Shown here: in pieces, positions 1 through 9,435 of the stretch | Layout: every line of letters starts with the position of its first letter | How positions within the stretch are numbered: position 1 is the first letter of the stretch | Origin: Escherichia coli DSM 30083 = JCM 1649 = ATCC 11775 | Lineage (GTDB): Bacteria > Pseudomonadota > Gammaproteobacteria > Enterobacterales > Enterobacteriaceae | Length of the DNA: 64,000 nucleotides | NCBI RefSeq assembly: GCF_003697165.2 | Contig: NZ_CP033092.2 | Coordinates: 4,712,001 to 4,776,000, forward strand | Direction: 5' to 3' | The notes under the pieces: generated by a model | What the model was told of the DNA's origin: nothing | Database searches by the model: none | Seen by the model: the letters and a program-made list of their open reading frames with translations, nothing else | Position numbers and translations under genes: made by a program

Positions 1-87
1 ACGAGCTTCCTGATCCAGCTCCTCGCGTGTTTTTCGACGCGCTTTTGCATGACCTTTGCTGCGTGAGTTTGAAGATGATGGTTTCAT
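1..87 (-). CDS. yihI: YihI, GTPase-activating protein for Der (N-terminal part only)
   Basis: The minus-strand frame beginning with ATG at 87 gives 29 residues opening [20 protein letters not shown] and runs off the window edge. The highly basic, Ser-rich start is that of E. coli YihI, which stimulates the GTPase Der during 50S ribosome assembly. Only the N-terminus is visible, so no domain can be judged. Its position next to csrC and engB agrees with the K-12 order. Confidence 0.85.
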
Positions 88-154
88 AATGGTTCGTCTT
101 TTAGCCGTTTTATTCAGTATAGATTTGCGGCGGAATCTAACAGAAAGCAAGCAA

Positions 155-398
155 AGAAAAAAGGCGACAGATTACTCTGTCGCCTTTTTTCCTGACTCAT
201 AACCCTTAACGGGTCTTACAATCCTTGCAGGCCGCCAACACACCCTGTTTTTCCATTAGCCGGAACAATCCGTGTTGATTCCATTTCCATTTAATTACGT
301 CTCCGGACGTTTATCTTCCTGACAATCCTCTGTCTTCGCCTCCTGGCGCTCCTGACCCTCATCCTGAGTCATTGTTCCTGTTAGCGTCCTCGCTCTAT
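155..398 (-). ncRNA. csrC: CsrC small RNA (CsrA-sequestering)
   Basis: Read on the minus strand, the RNA starts ATAGAGCGAGGACGCTAACA near 398 and ends with a GGCGACAG-type stem (about 161-186) followed by a U-run at 155-162. Several GGA motifs (AGGA, CAGGA, CCGGA) lie in its first 120 nt, as expected for CsrA binding by titration. Length (about 244 nt), sequence and position between yihI and engB match CsrC. In known biology it relieves CsrA control of carbon metabolism and motility. The ends are inferred from memory of the K-12 RNA. Confidence 0.93.
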
Positions 399-628
399 GG
401 GTGCTACTTTACGCCTTTGCTTTAAATAAACAATCAACCGCCATCAGTATTTGCACATTTTCAGAGTTTTATATAAAAGCAATTCACTGATTTATATAGC
501 TTATTTGACATGCGTCGCAGAATTTTCTCTGCTATTTCGCATAAAGACTATCGGCAATGTCTCACAAAGCATATGGCTTTTACTTACAACGCTCACGCCG
601 AAAAATCCGCCTTTTATTATGGTTCAGG

Positions 629-634
629 TATAAT
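629..634 (+). promoter_or_regulatory. Probable -10 element upstream of engB
   Basis: A perfect TATAAT lies 35 nt before the engB TTG start. No convincing -35 hexamer is visible at the right spacing, so this is only a plausible promoter. The rest of 399-668 is AT-rich and shows no other gene. Confidence 0.4.
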
Positions 635-668
635 CGCCGCAAAGCTTTGACTGATGGAGACGACCGCT

Positions 669-1301
669 TTGACTAATTTGAATTATCAACAGACGCATTT
701 TGTGATGAGTGCGCCTGATATTCGCCACCTACCTTCCGATACCGGAATTGAAGTGGCTTTTGCAGGCCGTTCCAACGCAGGTAAATCCAGCGCGCTGAAC
801 ACGCTGACTAACCAGAAAAGCCTGGCTCGTACCTCAAAAACCCCGGGGCGCACCCAGCTTATCAACCTGTTTGAAGTGGCTGACGGCAAGCGTCTGGTTG
901 ACTTGCCTGGGTACGGTTATGCGGAAGTCCCGGAAGAGATGAAGCGCAAATGGCAGCGCGCGCTCGGCGAGTACCTCGAAAAACGTCAGAGCCTGCAAGG
1001 TCTGGTGGTGCTAATGGATATTCGCCATCCGCTGAAAGATTTGGATCAGCAGATGATTGAGTGGGCGGTAGACAGCAATATCGCCGTGCTGGTACTGCTG
1101 ACCAAAGCGGACAAACTGGCAAGCGGCGCACGTAAAGCGCAATTGAATATGGTGCGTGAAGCGGTGCTGGCGTTTAACGGTGATGTGCAGGTTGAAACGT
1201 TTTCTTCGCTGAAGAAACAAGGCGTGGACAAGCTGCGGCAGAAACTGGATACCTGGTTTAGCGAGATGCAGCCTGTAGAAGAAACGCAGGACGGCGAATA
1301 A
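669..1301 (+). CDS. engB: EngB (YihA), ribosome-biogenesis GTP-binding protein
   Basis: This 210-residue TRAFAC-class GTPase is needed for large-subunit assembly and cell division. The P-loop GRSNAGKS is at residues 33-40, the G3 motif DLPGYG near 80 and the G4 motif TKAD near 146. I chose the TTG at 669 because GGAGA sits about 9 nt upstream and the product then matches the known E. coli protein. An ATG at 654 in the same frame would add five residues but has no visible ribosome-binding site. CsrC and Spot 42 flank it, both on the opposite strand. Confidence 0.95.
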
Positions 1302-1317
1302 TTTTCTTGCCTTAATG

Positions 1318-1408
1318 CTTGTGCCGGATGTGGCGTATCCGGCCCGTAAATTCAATAGATTACAATTCTACCGTTGGCCTGATAAACATGGCGTATCAGG
1401 CATTACGG
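1318..1408. repeat. REP-like palindrome pair downstream of engB
   Basis: Two imperfect palindromes occur after the engB stop: GCCGGATGTGGCGTATCCGGC near 1322-1344 and GGCCTGATAAACATGGCGTATCAGGC near 1376-1402. These are typical intergenic REP/BIME units of E. coli, lying between the convergent ends of engB and spf. Confidence 0.75.
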
Positions 1409-1426
1409 ATCTTTTCTTTCGCCCAA

Positions 1427-1459
1427 TAAAAAACGCCCCAGTCATTACTGACTGGGGCG
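1427..1459 (-). terminator. Intrinsic terminator of Spot 42
   Basis: A perfect 11-bp stem (1434-1444 with 1449-1459) and a 4-nt loop are followed on the minus strand by a U-run read from the A tract at 1428-1433. Confidence 0.93.
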
Positions 1460-1469
1460 GCTAAAATAT

Positions 1470-1517
1470 TCAGCCAAATCCGATTACGTGAAGTAAAAGG
1501 TCTGAAAGATAGAACAT
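1470..1517 (-). CDS. spfP: SpfP, 15-residue protein encoded inside Spot 42
   Basis: Inside the Spot 42 RNA an ATG at 1517 opens a 15-codon frame (MFYLSDLLLHVIGFG) ending in TGA at 1470-1472. AGAGGTAAG just upstream works as a ribosome-binding site. Spot 42 has been described as a dual-function RNA encoding this small protein, which affects CRP-dependent control. The frame is seen directly here; expression is known only from the literature. Confidence 0.75.
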   Translation of the reverse strand: MFYLSDLLLHVIGFG

Positions 1518-1682
1518 CTTACCTCTGTACCCTACGCGACTAACTTTACTCTTTTTTGTTCAGTTCAGAAAGCATTTTTTGTAATTTTTTTTCAGTTGTT
1601 GCATAGGAATTTCTAATAGCCATCACAAAACGTGACAGCTTATGTTGCTTACTTACGAAAAAAGGGCATGTTCAGGCGAATC

Positions 1683-4469
1683 TTAGTGCGCCTGATCCCA
1701 GTTTTCGCCACGCCCCACTTCCACCAGCAACGGCACATCCAGACGGGTACAGTTTTCCATCAGTTGATGAATCTGCTTCGCGACGGCATCGACATCATCT
1801 TTATGGACTTCAAATACCAGTTCATCGTGTACCTGCATGATCATACGCACACGCGGTTGCTCAGCCTGTAGCCACGCATCAACGGCAATCATCGCCCGTT
1901 TGATAATGTCGGCGGCGGTTCCCTGCATTGGCGCGTTAATGGCTGCACGTTCAGCCGCTGCACGACGAGCACCATTGCTGGATTTGATATCCGGCAGATA
2001 CAGACGGCGTCCGTCCAGCGTTTCAACGTAGCCCTGCTCTTTCGCCTGAGCACGGGTGCGTTCCATATACTCCAGCACGCCAGGGTAGCGTTCGAAGTAA
2101 AGGTCCATGTACTTCTGCGCTTCTTTACGCGGAATGTTCAATTGCCGCGCCAGACCGAAAGCACTCATGCCATAAATCAGACCAAAGTTGATCGCTTTCG
2201 CGCTACGACGTTGCTCGCTGGTGACGGTTTCCAGTGGCAAACCAAACACTTCTGCCGCCGTTGCACGGTGGATATCTTTTCCTTCGGCGAATGCGGTCAG
2301 CAAGCCTTTGTCACGCGAGAGATGCGCCATAATGCGCAGTTCAATCTGCGAGTAGTCCGCTGAGACAATCACATAATCCTCTGGCGCAATAAACGCCTGG
2401 CGGATACGGCGACCTTCTTCGTTACGCACCGGAATGTTTTGCAGGTTAGGATCGGTTGACGATAAACGTCCCGTTGCGGTTACTGCCTGGTGATAAGAGG
2501 TATGTACACGCCCGGTTTTCGGGTTGATCATCAACGGCAGCTTGTCGGTGTAGGTCGATTTCAGCTTCGCCAGACCACGATACTCCAGAATCACTTTTGG
2601 CAACGGATAGTCCAGCGCCAGTTCTTCCAGTACCTCTTCCGACGTTGACGGCGCGCCACCCGGCGTTTTCTTCAGCGGTTTAATGCCCTGTTTTTCAAAG
2701 AGAATGGTTTGTAACTGCTTGGTGGAAGAAAGGTTAAATTCCTCACCTGCAATTTCATGCGCTTTCTTTTCCAGCTCAGCCAGACGAAGGGTGAGCTCTT
2801 CAGAATGATTGTGCAGCACTTTCGGATCGATCTTCACACCGTTACGTTCAATGCGTGAAAGCACCGGCACCAGCGGCATTTCGATATTCTCGAAGACGTT
2901 CAACGGCCCTTTGTGTTTTTGCAGATCCGGCCACATTTTCAGATGCAACTGCAAGGTGACATCTGCATCTTCGGCGGCGTAACGTCCGGCCTCTTCGAGG
3001 GCAATCTGGTTAAAGGTCAGTTGATTTTTGCCTTTACCCGCAATCTCTTCAAAAGTGATGGTTTTGTGCTTCAACCAACGTTCCGCGAGGCTGTCCATAT
3101 CGTGACGTCCGGCAACGCTATTGAGAATGTAGGACTCCAGCATGGTATCAAACGCAATCCCACGTAGTTCAATGCCGTAGTTCGCCAGAATACCGCGATC
3201 GTATTTCAGGTTTTGCCCGACCTTCAGCGCCTTTTCATCTTCCAGCAGCGGTTTTAGCAACTCGAGTGCACGCTCGCGAGAGATTTGATCGGGCGCATCA
3301 AGATAATCATGAGCAACCGGAATATATGCCGCTACGCCTGGCTCGATAGCAAAAGAAAGCCCGACCAGGTTAGCAGAGATGTTATCAAGGCTGTCTGTTT
3401 CGGTATCAAATGCAAATACCGGCGCTTTTTCCAGCTTCGCAATCCACTCTTTCAGTGTTTCTTCATCAAGGATAGTGACGTAGTTGTCATAAGAAATCAC
3501 CGTTGCCGTCACTTCTGGCGCTTCGTCTGCAACACTGGTTTCCTGCGGCCTGGCTGCGGGTTTCGCCCCTTTAGCCTGTAGCCATTTGCCCGCTTCGACA
3601 TCAGCAGTCCAGCGTTTGAACTCATACTTTTTGAACAGCCCTAACAACTCTTCCGCCGCCGGTGGCTGCACTTCCAGTTGTTCACAGGTCAGCTCCAGTT
3701 CAACGTCGGTTTTAATCGTCGCCAGCTGGTATGAGAGATAAGCAACTTCTTTGTTTTGCTCGAGCTTCGCTGCCATTGTTTTCGCGCCACGGAAGCTCAA
3801 CCCAGCAATTTTTTCTGGCTCGGCATACAGCGTATCCAGCCCGCCAAGACCTTGCAGCAATGCCTGCGCGGTTTTTTCACCGACGCCCGGTACGCCAGGA
3901 ATGTTATCAGAGGAGTCACCCATCAGCGCCAAGAAATCGATGATCAGTTCTGGCGGCACGCCGTACTTATTCACCACCTCTTCCGGTCCGAGGATGGTAT
4001 TCGTCATGGTGTTGATAAGCGTGATATTTGGTGTCACCAGCTGCGCCATATCTTTATCGCCAGTGCTGATCAGCACCGGACGCCCGGTTTTTTCGGCTTC
4101 GCGCGCCAGAGTACCAATAACGTCGTCCGCTTCTACGCCAGAAACCGCCAGCAGCGGCAGTCCCATCGCTTTAACCATCGCGTGCAGAGGTTCGATTTGT
4201 GCTCGCAGATCGTCCGGCATTGGCGGGCGATGTGATTTGTAATGTTCAAACAGTTCATCACGAAAGGTTTTTCCCTTGGCGTCAAAGACCACCGCTGCAT
4301 GCGTCGGTTTATATTGCATGATCAGACTGCGCAGCATGTTGAGGACACCATACATCGCACCGGTCGGCTCGCCTGCGCTGTTAGTCAGCGGGGGAAACGC
4401 GTGATATGCGCGATAAAGATAAGATGAACCATCTACAAGGATAAGTGGATTTTGGGGGATCTGAACCAT
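1683..4469 (-). CDS. polA: DNA polymerase I
   Basis: This full-length 928-residue protein carries all three activities of Pol I used in Okazaki-fragment maturation and repair. The 5'-nuclease domain covers roughly residues 1-320. The 3'-5' exonuclease domain (about 324-517) has the FDTETD motif. The polymerase domain (about 520-928) shows motif A (SADYSQIELRI), motif B (RRSAKAINFGLIYG) and motif C (QVHDELVFEV). The C-terminus ENWDQAH is the expected one. No lesion is seen. Confidence 0.98.
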   Translation of the reverse strand: MVQIPQNPLILVDGSSYLYRAYHAFPPLTNSAGEPTGAMYGVLNMLRSLIMQYKPTHAAVVFDAKGKTFRDELFEHYKSHRPPMPDDLRAQIEPLHAMVKAMGLPLLAVSGVEADDVIGTLAREAEKTGRPVLISTGDKDMAQLVTPNITLINTMTNTILGPEEVVNKYGVPPELIIDFLALMGDSSDNIPGVPGVGEKTAQALLQGLGGLDTLYAEPEKIAGLSFRGAKTMAAKLEQNKEVAYLSYQLATIKTDVELELTCEQLEVQPPAAEELLGLFKKYEFKRWTADVEAGKWLQAKGAKPAARPQETSVADEAPEVTATVISYDNYVTILDEETLKEWIAKLEKAPVFAFDTETDSLDNISANLVGLSFAIEPGVAAYIPVAHDYLDAPDQISRERALELLKPLLEDEKALKVGQNLKYDRGILANYGIELRGIAFDTMLESYILNSVAGRHDMDSLAERWLKHKTITFEEIAGKGKNQLTFNQIALEEAGRYAAEDADVTLQLHLKMWPDLQKHKGPLNVFENIEMPLVPVLSRIERNGVKIDPKVLHNHSEELTLRLAELEKKAHEIAGEEFNLSSTKQLQTILFEKQGIKPLKKTPGGAPSTSEEVLEELALDYPLPKVILEYRGLAKLKSTYTDKLPLMINPKTGRVHTSYHQAVTATGRLSSTDPNLQNIPVRNEEGRRIRQAFIAPEDYVIVSADYSQIELRIMAHLSRDKGLLTAFAEGKDIHRATAAEVFGLPLETVTSEQRRSAKAINFGLIYGMSAFGLARQLNIPRKEAQKYMDLYFERYPGVLEYMERTRAQAKEQGYVETLDGRRLYLPDIKSSNGARRAAAERAAINAPMQGTAADIIKRAMIAVDAWLQAEQPRVRMIMQVHDELVFEVHKDDVDAVAKQIHQLMENCTRLDVPLLVEVGRGENWDQAH

Positions 4470-4592
4470 AATGTCCGTGCCTGTTTATCAGATTATGGGT
4501 AAAGGATGCCACAGACAGGATGAAAACATGAGTTTTTCACCGCTTTTCGTGAAAATCTTTTGTAGATCTTCTGGATCGCTCGCAAATCGTCA

Positions 4593-4601
4593 TGTGGATA
4601 A
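4593..4601 (-). promoter_or_regulatory. Consensus DnaA box upstream of polA
   Basis: TGTGGATAA on the plus strand is the exact complement of the consensus DnaA box TTATCCACA. It lies 124 nt upstream of the polA start. A near-match occurs at 4734-4742. Apart from these, the 363-nt gap between polA and yihG is AT-rich promoter sequence for the two divergent genes. Confidence 0.6.
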
Positions 4602-4733
4602 CTTTGTGCATAAATTATTTACATCGCTTTTAATTTATTATCATGCTTTTTACAGCATGGTGTTTGTCTTTGTTTTTCATGCAGTTAAAAATAAAGCCAT
4701 CCCTAATAATTGAGATAATGGGATTTTTTCTAA

Positions 4734-4742
4734 TGTGGATAG
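4734..4742 (-). promoter_or_regulatory. Near-consensus DnaA box upstream of yihG
   Basis: TGTGGATAG differs from the complement of the DnaA box at its last base. It lies about 90 nt before the yihG start and about 140 nt from the perfect box near polA. Confidence 0.35.
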
Positions 4743-4832
4743 ATATGAATTATTTTTCTCCTTAAGGATCATCCGTTATTTGGGTCGTTTTCTGCTAAAA
4801 TCTGCGCCTTGCGCTTCTTTAGCGCACTGTCT

Positions 4833-5765
4833 ATGGCTAACCTTTTGAATAAATTCATTATGACGAGAATACTCGCTGCGATAACCCTTTTGCTGAGTAT
4901 CGTATTGACCATTTTGGTCACTATTTTTTGTTCCGTCCCGATCATCATTGCCGGGATTGTAAAACTATTGCTACCTGTGCCAGTCATTTGGCGAAAGGTT
5001 TCGCGTTTTTGTGATTTTATGATGTATTGCTGGTGTGAAGGTCTGGCGGTATTACTGCATCTGAACCCACACCTGCAATGGGAAGTTCACGGGCTGGAAG
5101 GGTTAAGTAAGAAGAACTGGTATCTGCTTATTTGTAACCACCGTAGTTGGGCAGATATTGTCGTACTGTGCGTGCTGTTTCGTAAGCACATTCCGATGAA
5201 TAAATATTTCCTCAAGCAGCAGCTGGCCTGGGTGCCTTTTCTTGGCCTGGCGTGCTGGGCGCTGGATATGCCGTTTATGAAGCGTTATTCCCGCGCTTAT
5301 TTATTACGTCATCCGGAGCGACGTGGTAAAGATGTTGAAACCACTCGGCGTTCTTGTGAAAAGTTTCGCCTGCACCCCACCACTATTGTCAATTTCGTTG
5401 AAGGCTCCCGTTTCACGCAAGAAAAACATCAGCAAACCCACTCCTCTTTTCAAAACTTGTTGCCACCAAAGGCGGCAGGCATTGCGATGGCGCTAAATGT
5501 ACTGGGTAAACAATTCGATAAACTGCTTAATGTTACGCTGTGTTATCCGGACAATAACCGTCAGCCGTTCTTCGATATGTTAAGCGGTAAACTGACGCGA
5601 ATTGTCGTACATGTGGATTTACAGCCTATTGCCGATGAGTTACATGGCGACTACATCAATGACAAAAGCTTTAAGCGCCATTTTCAGCAATGGCTGAACT
5701 CATTGTGGCAGGAAAAAGACCGGCTTCTGACATCGTTGATGTCATCACAGCGGCAGGAAAAGTAA
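4833..5765 (+). CDS. yihG: YihG, inner-membrane acyltransferase (PlsC family)
   Basis: This 310-residue protein has an N-terminal hydrophobic segment (about 12-48) and the acyltransferase motif NHRSWAD with His103 and Asp108 (HX4D), plus FVEGSRF near residue 196, the second substrate-binding block. In the family these transfer acyl groups to the sn-2 position of lysophosphatidate; YihG is described as an alternative LPA acyltransferase. The start at MANLL gives the known length. An upstream in-frame start at 4809 was not preferred. Confidence 0.93.
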   Translation: MANLLNKFIMTRILAAITLLLSIVLTILVTIFCSVPIIIAGIVKLLLPVPVIWRKVSRFCDFMMYCWCEGLAVLLHLNPHLQWEVHGLEGLSKKNWYLLICNHRSWADIVVLCVLFRKHIPMNKYFLKQQLAWVPFLGLACWALDMPFMKRYSRAYLLRHPERRGKDVETTRRSCEKFRLHPTTIVNFVEGSRFTQEKHQQTHSSFQNLLPPKAAGIAMALNVLGKQFDKLLNVTLCYPDNNRQPFFDMLSGKLTRIVVHVDLQPIADELHGDYINDKSFKRHFQQWLNSLWQEKDRLLTSLMSSQRQEK

Positions 5766-5805
5766 GTTTTACTCGCCTCTGAATGAGCAGAGGCGAGTGA
5801 GTATT

Positions 5806-7236
5806 TTAATGAACAAAACGTCCGGCACGAGACATAAATTCTTCTTCGCTCATCTCCTGTCCGTTAAAAACAACTTTACCCGGTGTATAACGCAGTTGCA
5901 GCGAGGCGGTATTGTTGTCAATCGTGATTAACTGTAACATCAGACCTAATGTCATCATCCCACTGATTTGCTTATCAGCCCGCTTTTGCGCTTTTTCCGC
6001 ATCCATCCCTTCAGATAAATTAAGCTGTTTTGCGGTTTCTGTAGCGACATTAAGCGGTAACTTCATATCAAAATTGAGCGATTTAATATCTTTGTTTGTG
6101 GATGATGAAGATTTGGCTGGGTCGGCAATACTGATATCCAGATTGGCATTTAGTTCGCCGAGTGCGTTCTTCCATCTTACTGGTTGTTTAATCGTCGGCT
6201 CACTTTTTTGTAATAACGGTAAATACTCTTTGAACAATGCAGCATTCACTTCTTGCAGAGCAACTTCATCGTTTGCTAACTCAGGGTGTGCAGCAAGCTG
6301 CTTCTGCATCGCAATGTTATACTGGATGATAAATTGGCGCACCGCTGAGGGATCAATAGATTCAGCAATCAATGACCACTCACCACTACCGAGTTGCTGA
6401 TTCCCTTTTGTTAACTTATCAAGTTCGTAGGTCAGATTGACATTGATATAATCTTTGTCTTTAACGCGATCCAGCCTGGTTTTTGCAACGAAAGCATCGA
6501 TTTGGGCAACGACTTCCCCCTGGTTGATAATATTAACCTGATTAAATTTCGACTCGCTTTCACCAACCGGAAATTTCTTTTCTTCTAATCGTGTCAGAGA
6601 ATCAATGGTAAAACTTTTCGCCGTTACTTTGTTCATTGGTGAAAATTGCAGAACAATATCTTCGACTTTGCCTTCAATATCCAGGTTAGACAATGAACTA
6701 TCATCACCATTAAAAGTAAACTGGCCTTCACCAAAAGAAAACTTTCCATACTCTGCAGGGGCAACATCTAATGTCGTGGAGAATGGGCCACCAAACGCGA
6801 ATCGCAATGTCGCTTCCACGGGCGATTTATTTTTCGCGGCGATAAATAGCGGTTGTGTCAGCTCATTATTCACTAAGTTCACTTTTGCCGCTGCCAGTGC
6901 TGGGATGACATTACCATGCATTAACATTGTGATGGGCAACGGACCGTGCTCAACATCCACATCAAATACAATTTTCTGGCCTGGCTTGATATTGAGATCG
7001 GGTGCACCGTTATCAAATGTCATTTGCATTTGAAAACGGGAATTAAAAAAGCCTTTGTCAAAATTTTTATAACTTAACGTCATATCGTAGGCATGTTCAC
7101 CTTTCTTTTTAGCATCGTTAAAACCTTTAATAAACTTTTCGACACCAGGCTGAATTTGCGTACCTGTGTACCATGTGCCACCACCCCAGATTACGGCTAA
7201 CGCAACAATGGCACCTGTAGCTGACTTACGTATCAT
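5806..7236 (-). CDS. yihF: YihF, DUF945 family protein
   Basis: This 476-residue protein starts MIRKSATG with one N-terminal hydrophobic segment (about 5-20), then a long beta-rich hydrophilic region typical of DUF945 (YdgA/YihF) proteins thought to face the periplasm. The GQEMSEEEFMSRAGRFV C-terminus is typical of the family. No enzymatic motif can be read and the function is unknown. The start chosen gives the known length; the frame could extend 14 codons upstream. It lies downstream of the dsbA terminator on the same strand. Confidence 0.9.
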   Translation of the reverse strand: MIRKSATGAIVALAVIWGGGTWYTGTQIQPGVEKFIKGFNDAKKKGEHAYDMTLSYKNFDKGFFNSRFQMQMTFDNGAPDLNIKPGQKIVFDVDVEHGPLPITMLMHGNVIPALAAAKVNLVNNELTQPLFIAAKNKSPVEATLRFAFGGPFSTTLDVAPAEYGKFSFGEGQFTFNGDDSSLSNLDIEGKVEDIVLQFSPMNKVTAKSFTIDSLTRLEEKKFPVGESESKFNQVNIINQGEVVAQIDAFVAKTRLDRVKDKDYINVNLTYELDKLTKGNQQLGSGEWSLIAESIDPSAVRQFIIQYNIAMQKQLAAHPELANDEVALQEVNAALFKEYLPLLQKSEPTIKQPVRWKNALGELNANLDISIADPAKSSSSTNKDIKSLNFDMKLPLNVATETAKQLNLSEGMDAEKAQKRADKQISGMMTLGLMLQLITIDNNTASLQLRYTPGKVVFNGQEMSEEEFMSRAGRFVH

Positions 7237-7342
7237 ATAAATATTCCCTGATAAAACAGCAAAACTTTGAATATCCACTTATGCTGAAATAATGTCCAGC
7301 AGCAGGAAGCATTATCAGAATGTATTTATATTTATTAAATAA

Positions 7343-7373
7343 TAAAAAAAGCCCGTGAATATTCACGGGCTTT
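7343..7373 (-). terminator. Intrinsic terminator after dsbA
   Basis: The hairpin GCCCGTGAATATTCACGGGC (7351-7370) is a perfect palindrome. On the minus strand it is followed by seven U residues, so it ends dsbA transcription before yihF. Confidence 0.9.
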
Positions 7374-7390
7374 ATGTAATTTACATTGAA

Positions 7391-8017
7391 TTATTTTTTC
7401 TCGGACAGATATTTCACAGTATCAGCATACTGCTGAACAAAAACATCCATATTGCTGGTATCCATACCCTGCGGATTCAGCTGATATTTACCGTTAACAA
7501 ACATCGCCGGAACACCACGCAATTGCACGTCAGCTGCAGCTTTTTCCTGCTGAGCGACCAGAGATTTCACCACGAAGCTGTTCCACGCCGCGTCGTACTC
7601 TTCACCTTTAATACCTGCGTTGATAAATACATCGCGGATATCAGATGCTGAACGAATGGTCTGGGTTTTTTGTACGCCTTCAAACAGCGGAACTGTGACT
7701 TTGTCTTCCACGCCCAGCGCCATCGCCACAGCCCATGCCTGAGTCAGCTCTTTGCCCAGGTCACCCCCCATGAAGTTGACGTGGTATTTAGTCATCTTCA
7801 CGCCTTCCGGCAGTTTTTTCTTCACGTTATCAGAAATATGCAGAACTTCTTCAAACTGATAGCAGTGCGGGCAGAAGAAAGAGAAAAACTCCAGCACTTG
7901 CGGCGCGCCAGCAACTGGTTTTTCCAGGGTAGTGTACTGTTTACCATCTTCATACTGCGCCGCCGATGCGCTAAACGCTAAAACTAAACCAGCCAGCGCC
8001 AGCCAAATCTTTTTCAT
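7391..8017 (-). CDS. dsbA: DsbA, periplasmic thiol:disulfide oxidoreductase
   Basis: This 208-residue precursor has a classic signal peptide (MKKIWLALAGLVLAFSASA, cleaved after residue 19) and a thioredoxin fold with the active-site motif CPHC at precursor Cys49-Cys52. The cis-Pro segment is GVPAMFV. DsbA donates disulfides to secreted proteins and is reoxidised by DsbB. It lies 16 nt downstream of srkA on the same strand, the known srkA-dsbA arrangement, which in E. coli responds to the Cpx envelope-stress system. Confidence 0.98.
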   Translation of the reverse strand: MKKIWLALAGLVLAFSASAAQYEDGKQYTTLEKPVAGAPQVLEFFSFFCPHCYQFEEVLHISDNVKKKLPEGVKMTKYHVNFMGGDLGKELTQAWAVAMALGVEDKVTVPLFEGVQKTQTIRSASDIRDVFINAGIKGEEYDAAWNSFVVKSLVAQQEKAAADVQLRGVPAMFVNGKYQLNPQGMDTSNMDVFVQQYADTVKYLSEKK

Positions 8018-8033
8018 GATCTACTCTCTCCGA

Positions 8034-9020
8034 TTAATACATAGGTGTTAATTGCAAAGGGGGTTCTTGTAGAACTTTTGCCTGTTCTATAAAAGTCACC
8101 GTCTGTCGTAGCCAGTAATCTTCCCCGGTTAACCACGGGAAATTTTTCGGGAACGCGGGATCAGCCCAACGCCGCATTAGCCAGGCAAGATAATAAACCA
8201 AACGCATGGCGCGTAAAGGTTCAATCAGTCCGATTTCAGCGGTGTCGAACTCGCTAAATTCTTCATAAGCCTCAATAATAGTTTCCAGTTGCATCCGCTG
8301 CTCGGCTTTATCACCATTGAGCAACATCCACAAATCCTGAACGGCTGGACCATTACGTGCATCATCCAGATCAACAAACATTGGACCATCGCGCCAGAGA
8401 ATATTCCCGGCGTGGCAGTCTCCATGTAGCCGCAGAACGGTGAAATCTTCCCGCCAGTGTGCTGTAACGGCGGCAATCAGCTCATCTGTCGCTTTCAGGA
8501 ATGCCGCTTTCAACCCGGAAGGTATCAGTGTAGCGTCCTCAAACAGCTTGCGTGGCTCAATGAGATATTCATTCAAACCGATGGTCGGGCGATGGATAAA
8601 AAGCTGTTTGCGCCCCGTCTGGTGCATACGCCCTAAATAACGCCCAACCGCTTCCATCTGATCGATATTATCAGCTTCGAACTGGCGACCACCGACGCTT
8701 GGAAAAACAGCGAAATAAAATCCCTGATGGTTCAATAAAGTCTGACCATTAAAGGCCACAGGTGCTGCGACCGGAACTTCATCGTTAACCAGCTGCAACG
8801 CAAATTGATGTTCTTCGAGGATTTGATCGGCTGTCCAACGTTCAGGGCGATAAAATTTGACGACAAAACGTCGACGATCTTCGTCCTGAAATTGATAGAC
8901 ACGGTTTTCATAGCTGTTAAGCGGGGTAAGACCGGAATCCACCCGAATCCCATGCTCAAACAGAGCGTCCATGATGGTATCCGGGTGTAGTGTCTGGAAA
9001 GTAAAAGCGCTGTTGTTCAT
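8034..9020 (-). CDS. srkA: SrkA (RdoA/YihE), stress-response protein kinase
   Basis: This 328-residue kinase of the APH/choline-kinase fold has the catalytic loop LHGDCHAGNILW near residue 200 and the metal-binding segment MFVDLDDA near 216. It is a cytosolic Ser/Thr kinase linked to stress survival and counteraction of MazE/MazF-mediated death, and its gene is co-transcribed with dsbA. Start codon and length agree with the known protein. Confidence 0.95.
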   Translation of the reverse strand: MNNSAFTFQTLHPDTIMDALFEHGIRVDSGLTPLNSYENRVYQFQDEDRRRFVVKFYRPERWTADQILEEHQFALQLVNDEVPVAAPVAFNGQTLLNHQGFYFAVFPSVGGRQFEADNIDQMEAVGRYLGRMHQTGRKQLFIHRPTIGLNEYLIEPRKLFEDATLIPSGLKAAFLKATDELIAAVTAHWREDFTVLRLHGDCHAGNILWRDGPMFVDLDDARNGPAVQDLWMLLNGDKAEQRMQLETIIEAYEEFSEFDTAEIGLIEPLRAMRLVYYLAWLMRRWADPAFPKNFPWLTGEDYWLRQTVTFIEQAKVLQEPPLQLTPMY

Positions 9021-9096
9021 CCCATCATCCGGAAAACATTACGAATGATGAAGGATATCATTTCACGATGATTTTGGTTGCGCCGCTTACAAGCTT

Positions 9097-9366
9097 TTAC
9101 TCTTTAATTACGCCACGTGCGCGTAATAGCGCCGTTTTGAAATCTTCTTCATAATCTTTCTGCAAACCCGGGATCACCGCATCTTTCGCGGAATCACGCA
9201 TTTTCAGGTGATAGATCAGAATGTCATCCGTCAAATCCGCCAGTTCGCCGTCAAAACCTGACTCTTTCGCCAGTTTCTGCAAAAATTGCAGCAGGTTAAG
9301 GTCTGGCTCTTTTTGCCAGGCTGGCTGGAGGAGTTCAATAACTTCATTCAGACGTTTACATTTCAT
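9097..9366 (-). CDS. yihD: YihD, DUF1040 family small protein
   Basis: This 89-residue cytosolic protein starts [12 protein letters not shown] at 9366, with AAGGAG shortly upstream. It belongs to the conserved enterobacterial DUF1040 family and has no assigned function. The frame could extend ten codons upstream, but the ribosome-binding site and known length favour this start. It is divergent from mobA. Confidence 0.93.
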
Positions 9367-9435
9367 AGTAATGCTCCTTACTCTTGAGACAGACACGTTA
9401 GCAGGGTCAATCCCACAATAAAAGAGGCGATATCG

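Larger units (their letters stand above)
1427..1535 (-). ncRNA. spf: Spot 42 small RNA
   Basis: The minus-strand 109-nt sequence begins GTAGGGTACAGAGGTAAGAT at 1535 and ends with a strong intrinsic terminator. It matches Spot 42, the Hfq-dependent RNA that represses many catabolic genes, classically galK, and is itself repressed by cAMP-CRP. It lies upstream of polA on the same strand as polA, engB being on the opposite strand. Confidence 0.97.

Noticed and set aside
451..633. 60-codon plus-strand frame upstream of engB
   Set aside because: The region is A/T-rich promoter sequence; the product has no similarity that I recognise and no ribosome-binding site.
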